Of a stretch of 64,000 nt of DNA, positions 38,760-46,984 are shown in pieces. The notes under the pieces were generated by a model. That model ran no database searches. It was not told where the DNA came from and worked only from the letters and a program-made list of their open reading frames with translations. Position 1 is the first letter of the stretch; each line of letters begins with the position of its first letter. Position numbers and translations under genes: made by a program. The stretch comes from Tolypothrix brevis GSE-NOS-MK-07-07A. Lineage in GTDB: Bacteria; Cyanobacteriota; Cyanobacteriia; Cyanobacteriales; Nostocaceae. The stretch is from positions 1-64,000 of the forward strand of contig JAHHIJ010000012.1 of the NCBI GenBank assembly GCA_019358985.1. The letters run 5' to 3'.

Positions 38760-40358
38760 ATGACTAAACTAGATACACATCAACTCAATGGTAGATACAG
38801 TAACGGTAAGTATAAAGATACAGCAAAAGCTTTAGAATCGCAGATATTAACCACCGAATCTAAAACTCCCAAACCACTTGTAACTAAATCACCTGCAATT
38901 AATTCCCAAGACTCTAAATTTGAACAATCTGTTGTATTACGTCAATCTCCTGTTTGGTCCCGTGCCATAATGATGACTATGATGGGTATAGCTTGCTTTG
39001 GCATTACTTGGGCTTGTTTTGCTAAAATTGAACAAGTAGTTCCAGCAACAGGACAATTAAAACCTGAAGGTGCAGTCAAAGAAATTCAAGCACCAGTAGG
39101 TGGAGTTGTTAAAGATATCTATATTAAAGATGGACAACAGGTAAAAGCTGGAGATTTGTTGCTAATTTTTGATTCCGCTGCAACGGATGCAGAATTAGGT
39201 TCGCTGCAAAAAATACGTGATGCATTGATGCATGAAAATCAAATTTATCGTCAGCTAAGTCAAAATCCTGCTGCTATTAAAGAAACTGAATTGTTGAAAA
39301 CTTCCTTATCAAAAGAAACTACTTCTCTATTAAAAAATCATACAGGGTTACTAACAGAAAACAAATTATTACGACAAGAACTAGAAAACTCTGGGAATAT
39401 TATTGGTTTACAGTTAGATGAGCAAAAACGTCTAGCAGCAACAAAAACTGAATTAGATACTCGTGCAGCAGCAGGACGATTAGAAGTTGAACAAATCAAG
39501 AAAAAACTAGCACAAACTGAATTTCAAATTCTTGACACAAAAGCGACCTTAGCTATTGAAGAAGAAATTGTCGGTAAACTAAAAACATTATCAGAAGAAG
39601 GAGGCATTTCAAAAGTACAGTATTTACAACAACACAAAGAAGTGCAGAACCTCAAAGCACAATTATCACAATTGTCAGAGGAAAAGCAGCGTCTGCAACT
39701 TGATATTGAACAAGGACAGCTAGAATTAAAAAATACCGTTGCTGCTTCTAATAAAAACAATTGGGAAAAAATTAATAACAATAACAAGCAAATTGCCGAG
39801 TTAGAAAGTCAATTTACTAAGATTGTGTTAGAAAATGAAAAGCGACTAGCTGATGTGAATAGTAAAATTTCCCAATCAAAAACCAATATAAAGTATCAAA
39901 AACTTCATGCACCTGTATCTGGAACTATTTTTGACTTACAAGCTAATAATCATGGATTTGTCACCAGACAAAGTGAAAAACTATTTTCAATAGTGCCAAA
40001 TGATAGCTTCATTGCCGAAGCATTTATCACTAATAAAGATATTGGTTTTGTGCGAGAAGGAATGAAAGTAGATGTGAGGATAGATTCCTTTCCTTTTAGC
40101 GAGTTTGGTGATATTGAAGGAGAAATAACTTCAGTGGCTTCAGATGCATTACCACCAGATGAAACTCATCAATATTATCGATTCCCGATCAAAATAAAAT
40201 TGAATAAGCAATCACTAAATGTGCAAGGTAAAAATATATCCTTGCAATCGGGGATGTCTATCACGGCTAATATTAAACTACGTGAAGAAAGAAGTGTAAT
40301 TAGCTTGTTTACAGAGGTATTCACCAAACAAATCGAAACTTTGAAAGAAGTTCGTTAG
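38760..40358 (+). CDS. HlyD-family membrane-fusion protein
   Basis: A 532-residue periplasmic adaptor, 195 bases after the exporter gene and probably in one operon. Structure: ~65-residue cytoplasmic N-tail, one membrane helix (AIMMTMMGIACFGITWACF), lipoyl half (GQLKPEGAVKEIQAPVGGVV), long coiled coil (~130-375, ELKNTVAASNKNNWEKINNN), second lipoyl half (YQKLHAPVSGTIFDLQANNH) and a C-terminal beta-barrel ending in a basic helix. It bridges the ABC exporter to a TolC-like channel encoded elsewhere. Length and domain order are normal for HlyD. Confidence 0.92.
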   Translation: MTKLDTHQLNGRYSNGKYKDTAKALESQILTTESKTPKPLVTKSPAINSQDSKFEQSVVLRQSPVWSRAIMMTMMGIACFGITWACFAKIEQVVPATGQLKPEGAVKEIQAPVGGVVKDIYIKDGQQVKAGDLLLIFDSAATDAELGSLQKIRDALMHENQIYRQLSQNPAAIKETELLKTSLSKETTSLLKNHTGLLTENKLLRQELENSGNIIGLQLDEQKRLAATKTELDTRAAAGRLEVEQIKKKLAQTEFQILDTKATLAIEEEIVGKLKTLSEEGGISKVQYLQQHKEVQNLKAQLSQLSEEKQRLQLDIEQGQLELKNTVAASNKNNWEKINNNNKQIAELESQFTKIVLENEKRLADVNSKISQSKTNIKYQKLHAPVSGTIFDLQANNHGFVTRQSEKLFSIVPNDSFIAEAFITNKDIGFVREGMKVDVRIDSFPFSEFGDIEGEITSVASDALPPDETHQYYRFPIKIKLNKQSLNVQGKNISLQSGMSITANIKLREERSVISLFTEVFTKQIETLKEVR

Positions 40359-40778
40359 GTTGTCACCGCCAGCCCTTTCAACGCGAACAAATGAACTATG
40401 AACTATGTACACTTCCTAAAGCCCCACGTATATAGGACTAGTATTTGATTTCTGAAAAAGCACCGTACATCTGAAGGATGCGGCTCTTGATATAATGTAA
40501 TCAAAATATGCAGTACAATTCGCCAAAAATACGGCAATTTATAGGCAAATTAGATTTCCGCAAGTGCTATTTTATACCTAATTTGTTATATCTCTCTCCA
40601 AATCAAGTATAGCGATCGCACAAATCGGTGGTCAAAATATTGGTTTTATCTGCGATCGCGCGATCGCGCGATCGAATTGGAGTGACAGGAAGCGTAATGT
40701 GAACTACAAGCCAAAGCCAAATCCTTTTATTAAACAGCATCTCCCGAAACAGTCCCTTGGGAGAGATTACCACGGACT
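40359..40778. other. Gap with HIP1 palindrome runs
   Basis: No gene seen. Near 40652 a run of overlapping octamers GCGATCGCGCGATCGCGCGA is present. The segment marks the boundary between the secretion locus and the second defence-gene graveyard. Confidence 0.5.
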
Positions 40779-41057
40779 TCACAACAACTTCTGACCGCTA
40801 ATTGCATGACAAACAGTTACTTTCTCCGGGTTTTCTCTTGTTGTTATCAGTTTGTCAAGATTAATGCGATCGCTTGACGAACCAATATCCTGTGCTTGTT
40901 TACCTGGTTGAGTGTCACTGTTCCCTTGCTCCCACCAGTGTTTGAGGTTATTTAAGTCTGTTTGGAGACATGCTAATGAGGATGCAACACGATCACCCCA
41001 GTCCCGTGATTCCGGTGATTGTAGTAGTGCATATAACTTGCGTTTGTAGAAGTTCAT
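40779..41057 (-). pseudogene. Possible Cas10/Cmr2 N-terminal fragment
   Basis: A 92-residue frame reading MNFYKRKLYALLQSPESRDW, then GSSSDRINL and a C-terminal HAISGQKLL. KLYALL.SP near the start and the SSSDRINL..SGQ block recall the N-terminus of cyanobacterial type III Cas10/Cmr2 proteins, as I remember them. There is no HD, palm or GGDD part and no CRISPR array nearby. The frame stops in ordinary AT-rich DNA. It could instead be an unrelated small protein. Confidence 0.35.
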
Positions 41058-41218
41058 ATCGCTAGGTTCAATCGCTATATAGCCTAAATCATCGATAAAT
41101 CAATGTTTCAGACTGTGGTTTTTTCTATCCTGGTTTTACCCAGATAGATTTTCGTAAATCAAAAATATACTACCCTAGCCGACAGACCAATTCCGGAAAA
41201 CACTGATAAAGCATATCA

Positions 41219-41628
41219 TTATTGTAAAATATATGGAAGTACCATCACGCGATCGCCTGACTGCTCAAGAAGATCGCGGAAACCGGGTTTCTTGGTTCGG
41301 ATATTATGCGATCGCCGAGAAATGTAACAAGGAATTCCAAGCTCTAATTTCCCTATGCTAACTTTAATGGAAATTTCCCACAGACTGGCAATACTCAAGA
41401 AACGCTGATTATTCTCATCCTCAATCAATTGTCTTGCGCTATCGCTCAAATTGAGATTCCCGTAGATGACTTGACTGGGGTGAGTGGTGATGAAACCCAA
41501 AGCTGATTTACCGACAATGGGTTGATTTGTTTGGGTATCGAACATCACAACAGAGGGAGTGAGGCGATCGCCTTCTGAGTTGAACAAAACTCTCGCCTGT
41601 CCTGTGTCTGGTTCCCAAATTGCGATCG
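41219..41628 (-). pseudogene. Hsp70-PIN toxin chimeric remnant
   Basis: In one continuous minus-strand frame, the first part (TIAIWEPDTGQARVLFNSEG then DRLTPSVVMFDTQTNQPIVG) is the N-terminal nucleotide-binding region of an Hsp70/DnaK-like protein. From about NLSDSARQLIEDENNQRFLS it becomes the middle of a VapC-type PIN ribonuclease (SIASLWEISIKVSIGKLELG). The PIN start (D-T-H-A) and its C-terminal acidic residues are both gone. A deletion evidently joined two genes. Neither can be functional. Confidence 0.6.
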
Positions 41629-41629
41629 T

Positions 41630-41910
41630 TTTGGCTAATATTGCCCAAAGTCGAGATTGCGTACTTGTTATCGATCAGCTTGATGCGGTGAGTTTGGCAT
41701 CAGGTCGCAATCCCCAGTTTTTTGATTGTATCTTCGAGATTATCAAACAAGCCCAGGCACATCCCACCATTCATCTATTGCTAGAGCGTCGCAAGTTTGA
41801 TTTAGATAACGATAATAGATTAAAACGTTTGATTGACGAGAAAAATGGTGTTGCTAAGGCGATCGCTAAACTGATTTTTGCAGATAAAAGTCGTACTACT
41901 TACTTTCAGC
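41630..41910 (+). pseudogene. STAND ATPase fragment
   Basis: Frame reading NIAQSRDCVLVIDQLDAVSL then ASGRNPQFFDCIFEII, the Walker B/sensor portion of a STAND (Avs-like) ATPase with the acidic IDQLDAV motif, then FDLDNDNRLKRLIDEK. No Walker A and no sensor or effector domain. It overlaps the preceding chimera on the opposite strand at its 5' edge and runs into the methyltransferase fragment at its 3' edge. Could derive from the same gene type as the fragment at 2350-2775. Confidence 0.5.
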
Positions 41911-41928
41911 GATACTTGGAGCAAATAA

Positions 41929-42657
41929 TACAAGACCCTTCCATTAACGCCGATAGAATTAGCGATCGCAATTGTGGAATATGCGAAGAATTTATTGCCA
42001 CAAAATCAACAAATCAGGTTTCTTGACCCTGCATTTGGTACAGGCTCCTTTTATTCCGCACTGCTGCAACTATTCCCGCGATCGCAAATCGTAACAGCCG
42101 TAGGTTATGAAATTGATTCACACTACACTGTGAAGTGGACGACGATTGGCTCGACAAGTGAAGCGATAAACTTCAATTTACAACGATATCAACTAAAAGA
42201 TTTATTCACTATCAAACGGGGACTAGCAACGGGAGCGAATAATTTCTTTATACTTACTAAAGAGCAAGCGATCGCTCACCAAATTCCTGCTCAGTTCTTA
42301 AAGCCGATTCTACCCAGTCCCCGATATTTATTATTAGATGAAATCAGTGCGGATGCTCTCGGAAATCCTATTTTAGAGCAGCAATTATTTTTACTGGATT
42401 GCAATTTACCTGTATCTGAAATAGAAAACAACTATCCCACATTGTGGAAATATCTCCAGATGGGGATAGAAAGTGGTATTAGTTCCCGCTACCTCTGCAA
42501 GCATCGTAATCTTTGGTACTCCCAGGAAAATCGTTCTCCTACTCCCTATCTTTGCACCTATATGGGACGCACCGATAGCAGTCGAGGAAAAGCCTTCCGA
42601 TTTATCTTGAATAATTCTAATGCGATCGCTCTCATTTTACAGAATGCCAGCAGTTGA
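41929..42657 (+). pseudogene. Eco57I-type adenine methyltransferase, internal deletion
   Basis: It starts without start codon as LTPIELAIAIVEYAKNLLP and contains AdoMet motif I (FLDPAFGTGSFYSALLQLF). After GYEIDSHY the sequence jumps to TIGSTSEAINFNLQRYQLKD and the target-recognition part (YLCKHRNLWYSQENRSPTPY, LCTYMGRT), skipping the NPPY catalytic motif and probably ~200 residues. The two halves remain in one frame, so a protein could be made but cannot methylate DNA. It belonged to a type IIG/II restriction-modification system. Confidence 0.6.
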
Positions 42658-42801
42658 GTCTGATTTGGAAGTGGCGATCGCCGCTTAACAAAGAAAATTG
42701 GGTCAGGTTCTAGAAGAACCCACAATTTAGTTAAGTAGGGCTTGCTGAAAGTCTTTGTTTATCTAGGTTTTAGGATAATTAAGGAGGTTTTGTAACATGG
42801 T

Positions 42802-42860
42802 CATCGACGCATCTCGTCAAATCGCTGAAACCCTATCTTTTTCGTTGAGATGCGTCGATT
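42802..42860. other. 13-bp inverted repeat, 59-base hairpin
   Basis: ATCGACGCATCTC and GAGATGCGTCGAT form a perfect stem with ~30 unpaired bases between (42804-42858). A related half-copy, ATGCGTTGATTTGGTGGCTG, follows near 42930. There is no T-run, so it is not a classical terminator. Rest of 42658-43155 holds HIP1 and AT-rich DNA. Confidence 0.5.
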
Positions 42861-43155
42861 GCTTACTGGACAAGGGTTTGAGGTATGTGTTTTGCTTAAT
42901 TTTGGAGAACATGTATAATGTTTTTCAAAGATGCGTTGATTTGGTGGCTGAAACCCTTACTGGGTAAAGGCTCCTAGACGAACTCCCTACCGATTGGATT
43001 AAATCGGATTAGTTGGAAACCACTACGGACGGAGGGCGATCGCTTGGGATTTCCTCGCTTGAATGGGGGCGATCGCTTGGGTTTTCCTCTAAGTTTTGAA
43101 AGCACTAACAGGCCATATAATTAGTATTAGTTATTGATGAAAATAAACTTTAGAT

Positions 43156-43618
43156 GCGGCAATTTCGCGCCTCCAAAGTTAAGCGATCGCCAATTCGTTT
43201 CTCTAAACATTGGCGAGATAAAACAGACAATTCAATCTCTACTTGGTTTAACGTTCCTGGCATGTTTAGGCGTGTAGTGAAACAAAGCGTTTTTGTATGA
43301 TTCTCCGAGCTTCTTGTGGGTTAAAGGCTTCATACAAAGCTGCGGGATTATGAATGTGCGCGGTTATCAACAACTAAGCGAATGACTTCCGCATCGGGAG
43401 CAATAAATGTCTACTAAATCCTTCCGAAGTTTTGCTCCCATCAAATGAGCGTGCGTCCCTGCTCCCCCTCAATATGTCGCCATCCTGCCTTCATGTTGAA
43501 AATACGCAAACAGATTAACAGTCCCCGAAGCGTTTATACTCGTAGTCATAACGCTCAGGCTGTTCTGGTTCGGGAGGTAGGGGTTGTCTAACTTCAACTA
43601 AGCAGTTGATATGGACTC
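43156..43618 (-). pseudogene. IS630-family transposase remnant A
   Basis: Minus-strand translation in broken frames gives [20 protein letters not shown] then YKRFGD, followed by pieces such as MKAGWRHIEGEQGRT and PGTLNQVEIELSVLSRQCL. These are the DDE region hallmarks of IS630 transposases (with WLNMAEIELSVLSRQCL in intact members). Stops and frameshifts are visible. Bases 43156-43507 are an exact inverted copy of 57262-57613; this copy retains additional upstream (5') sequence. Confidence 0.7.
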
Positions 43619-43952
43619 TCGTCAAAACAGACTACTGGACGCTTGGGGTCATAGTGAACGCTTGCAAGCAAATGCGATCGCTTCCCTCAGCGTCGGGGAA
43701 GCTGCGCTTGAATTAAAGCAGGAATTGGTCAGACCCAAAAAAATCTCATTGGAATTGTCTTCGCAGGGATTAGTCGGGACGGAAGTCAACAAATACATCA
43801 AACTTCACGAAAAATTTGGAGACGCGAAACACCTGTTTGTCGGACTTGGAGCAAGCATGTTGATAACGCTGGATGGAAGTGGACATTTACTGTTTCCTCC
43901 CTTGAACGTGTGCGATCGCTCCAGGGCTATTATCTTTGCGCTCAAAAATTGA
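43611..43952 (+). other. Unassigned ORF, low confidence
   Basis: A 113-codon frame starting just beyond the IS630 remnant. LVGTEVNKYIKLHEKFGDAK has protein-like composition and recalls plasmid-borne cyanobacterial proteins, but there is no Shine-Dalgarno and the C-terminal third reads through HIP1. Probably a gene remnant. Confidence 0.25.
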
Positions 43953-44180
43953 TAGATTTGGTGAGACTACCAACAGCTTTACCACTTTACCAATGAATAA
44001 CGACGTTGTAATTTTTCTTGTCAGTACTGGTCTGCTGATTATATATTTAGTATTCTCGGCATTAACTGAAATGGGGACAAAGCTACCTTGGAAGAAGTAG
44101 GAGGTGATGGGGTGCGATGGACTGCGACCTAAAAATTCCATTAAAATCGGAACATCATTCCACTTAGTAAACAAGAGCAT

Positions 44181-44489
44181 ATGTCTCAACTGTTTGCCAT
44201 TGTCGTAGCAACTGTTCCAGAGTATTACGAGTATAAAAAGGCTCACCCAGAACATGACCAAGATCAACTGGCTTGGTTTCGTGAGCAGCAGGAGAAAGGA
44301 ACACTTCTGTGCTGCGGTCCGTTTGTTCCCCACGATGGAACGGGGCTGTGGGTAATTCAGGCGGACAATTTAGAAGCGGCTCAAGTCATTGTTAACACCA
44401 GCCCCCGTGTGCGGGATGGGATGTTAGCGGACTCTGCTAGAGTTGTGGAGTGGCAGGTTCACATTGGACATGAGCGTTTTGAGAGGTAA
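44181..44489 (+). CDS. YciI-like protein
   Basis: A 102-residue, apparently intact protein of the YciI/dimeric alpha-beta barrel (ferredoxin-like fold) type: FAIVVATVPEYYEYKKAHPE, LAWFREQQEKGTLLCCGPF and GTGLWVIQADNLEAAQVIV, then GMLADSARVVEW. Family members often have a conserved His/Asp pair and may act as small dehydrochlorinase-like enzymes; here the conserved H is near HPEHDQDQ. Function is not established. Its intact state contrasts with the decayed genes around it. It ends 40 bases before the repeat array. Confidence 0.75.
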   Translation: MSQLFAIVVATVPEYYEYKKAHPEHDQDQLAWFREQQEKGTLLCCGPFVPHDGTGLWVIQADNLEAAQVIVNTSPRVRDGMLADSARVVEWQVHIGHERFER

Positions 44490-44656
44490 AGCGATCGCAC
44501 TTCATGCGGGGCGTAGCCCATCGCTCCCATAATTTCCTCGCTTGAATTATGCTGTAATACTGCCTCCAAACGGCTGGTAAATTCACTTGAGCGATCGCTT
44601 TGCTTGCAGTTTCCTCGCTTGAAGGACGGCGATCACGTACTCGTGTGCCGCGCTTA

Positions 44657-44950
44657 TCGCTTGCAGAAAGAGTCAGACGCAGGGGTTCTGGGGATTTACA
44701 AGCGAGGAAAGATTTGGGGATGCGATCGCGCAAGCCCTGTTTAGTAAGACATCGCTTGCAGAAAAGTTCAAACGTAGAGGGTTCTGGGGATTTACAAGCG
44801 AGGAAAGATTAAAGGGTGTGATCGCATTGTTTTCTCTAAGAATGTGTGATCGCTCTTTTCCTCTAAGAATAATGCGATCGCTTGCAGAAAGGTTCAAACG
44901 TAGAAAGTTCTGAGTGTTTTCTTAGAGGAAAGTTTTGGGGGTAGGATCGC
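44657..44950 (+). repeat. Three ~75-bp HIP1-bounded direct repeats
   Basis: Copies at 44657-44729, 44751-44825 and 44874-44950 each start ATCGCTTGCAGAAA, continue with TCAAACGTAGA or TCAGACGCAGG, then GTTCTG and AAGCGAGGAAAG or AGAGGAAAG, and end in or near GATCGC. The related array at 961-1280 contains the same unit inverted. The rest of 44490-45078 carries further TTTCCTCGCTTG and TTTCCTCTAAGAA motifs. Frames across it are not genes. Confidence 0.8.
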
Positions 44951-45078
44951 AATGTTTCCTCTAAGAATTGTGCGTTGGCGATCGCTGTACCTGAGGTTTC
45001 CTCTAAGAAGATATGCGGTGTATTAATGGTTGCGATCGCCAAAGGCGTTGAAAGACAGATAATACTGGGGTAAAGACA

Positions 45079-45939
45079 GGCGTTGCATCATTGCGGGATG
45101 ATATGCGGTTTTTCCCTACATTTTGAAAGCAAATGAATTCAGGCGATCGCGAACTTGCGAATAATCATATTTAACATTTAAACTATCAAGGAGATATTTT
45201 GATATTTTAGGTAGTAAATCAATAGCTTGAGTGATAGAGATAACATCTCTAAAGATTTAGAGTAGCAAAAAGTTTTGCGACGCAGTCTAGCTAAATAATG
45301 TCTTAACCGACTATTTTCTCCTTTGACTCTTGTCATGCCTATTTTACTAACAATCTGGTCTCCATCTGGAATAAATTTTGGATAAACTTTATATCCATCT
45401 GTTATCCAACAATAGCAATTCCAATCGCTTATTTTTTTCCATAATTTCTCAAATGTTTCTGCACTTCTCGAACCGATTACATATTCTAGTATGGACGAAT
45501 AGTCTTTGTTTAAGGCTGTCCATATCCATATCTTATTTTTTTTTACCGATAAATGTTTGTAACTCATCTAATTGAGCAACCAGTGGTATACTATCATTAT
45601 TATCATCTGGTATACGTTGACCAACTTCCTTAACCCAACGGATAACTGTATTATGATTCACATTAGTAATTCTTTCAATCGCCCTAAACCCATTTCCATT
45701 TAGATACATGGTTAAGCAGGATTTTTTGACTTCCTTGGGATAACCTCTAACCGAATATGAATTGATAAATTGACGACCACAATTTTTGCACTGATAATTC
45801 TGTTTTCCTCTTCTACACCCATTTTTCCTAATATCATTTGCTCCAGATTTGGGACAATTAATTTCCATTTTATCTCTTTGCGATCGCTACTATAAAATTT
45901 TCTCTTTGATTATATATCATCCCGCAATGATGCAACGCC
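45079..45939. mobile_element. IS1-family insertion sequence
   Basis: An 861-bp element bounded by perfect 26-base inverted repeats (45079-45104 and 45914-45939) that begin GGCGTTGCATCATTGCGGG. It encloses two overlapping minus-strand frames for an IS1-type transposase. No target duplication is visible in the adjacent bases, so flanks may have been rearranged. Potentially active. Confidence 0.85.
45178..45868 (-). CDS. IS1-family transposase (InsA/InsB frameshift)
   Basis: Frame 1 (45533-45868, 111 residues) is InsA-like, with a zinc-ribbon (CPKSGAND..CKNCGRQF) and helix-turn-helix. Frame 2 (45178-45567) is the InsB catalytic part: IWIWTALNKDYSSILEYVIG and WITDGYKVYPKFIP supply the DDE Asp region, and RLRHYLARLRRKTFCYSKSL the E/K-rich end. 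The frames overlap at nine consecutive A on the coding strand (45536-45544), a slippery run like that used by other IS1-like elements to make the fused InsAB protein by frameshifting. The overlap and intact catalytic signature suggest an active or recently active copy. Confidence 0.85.
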
Positions 45940-46150
45940 GTTGAAGGCATCGACTTCCAACAAGAATATCCGGAGTTAACATCATTTGGCAGCATAGCGA
46001 TCGCATTTGAGGTAATTGCATAACATTACGAAGAATAATCAGATTAACCATACAAATCAATAAAAACCGAACCTGACTTTTCACGGCATGTGGAAAAGGT
46101 CATTACTCAACTGAAGTAGCAGCCAAAATAGGTCGAAACGAAGCGATCCA

Positions 46151-46444
46151 GACCCTTGTTTGGGAGTGATTAAGAAACATTGGGAGAATGTGCAAGACGC
46201 GATCGCTCGTGTCAAAGAAGCAGTAAACGAGGGATGGTGTAAAAATCCCACGGGCTTGTTTATCAATAGTTGTAAAAGTGGTGAAAAACCGAAAAATACG
46301 GTGGATGCTAGTGTAAAAGACTGGTTTGAATGGGCTAGAAAAGAGCGTATCGTACTGGCAATGTCGGGAGGATTAGCATATACACCAGACGGCAAAGCTG
46401 TAAAAATTAGCGAAATTATGCAGAAATATCCAATCCCCGATTAG
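46151..46444 (+). pseudogene. Plasmid-type protein, C-terminal fragment
   Basis: It reads GVIKKHWENVQDAIARVKEA then VNEGWCKNPTGLFINSCKSG and DWFEWARKERIVLAMSGG. I recall this block at the end of cyanobacterial plasmid or phage replication-like proteins, but the family is uncertain. There is no ribosome binding site and upstream frame continuity is broken by stops, so it is a 3' remnant. Confidence 0.35.
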
Positions 46445-46495
46445 TAGTTAAATTGCGAAAGAGTCGGTTAAGTACTGCGGCACGACGGTTAGGGA

Positions 46496-46882
46496 TTAGC
46501 GATCGCGTTGATGGCAAATATCAGAAATTGGCTGTATTGAGGATTGAACTTCAAGGCAAGTTGCGATCGCAGCCCAAGGGTGACGCAATAATACCCCATG
46601 TGCTGAAATAGCTCGTTGCCGCATAGCTGCCTTCCAATCAATTTTTGGGTCAGGTAACTCAATTTCCGCAACCACCATATCGACAATTCCATCCAAAATA
46701 TCGTCCTTATTGGCAACGTGATTATACAGCGACATTGCCTTGACACCAAGTTCCTGGGCAATTTTCCGCATCGACAGTGCCTCAACTCCATCCCCATCCG
46801 CCATCCGCAGGGCAACTTGCAATACCCGCTCCCGACTCAAAGGCAGTGGGGGCATCGATTTTGAATTACTCGTTTTTACCAT
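46496..46882 (-). pseudogene. TetR-family regulator, C-terminally truncated
   Basis: It starts MVKTSNSKSMPPLPLSRERV (ATG 46882; an upstream GTG/ATG at 46921 is possible). The N-terminal DNA-binding domain is complete: ALRMADGDGVEALSMRKIAQ and LGVKAMSLYNHVANKDDILD, typical of TetR regulators with a C-terminal ligand domain of ~150 residues. The frame ends after ~128 residues at RHPWAAIATCLEVQSS plus unrelated residues, so the ligand/dimer domain is missing. A DNA-binding stub remains possible but a pseudogene is likelier. It is divergent from no identifiable target. Confidence 0.6.
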
Positions 46883-46984
46883 TTTCCCTTGAATTAACTT
46901 TTCTAGCCCGAATTCATTCAATTATTTTAACTTGACAAACTTACGGTGTAAGCTAAACTTACAGTGTAAGCCAGAATTATCTCC

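Noticed and set aside
44600-44897. Short frames on both strands
   Set aside because: They read through the 75-bp repeat array.
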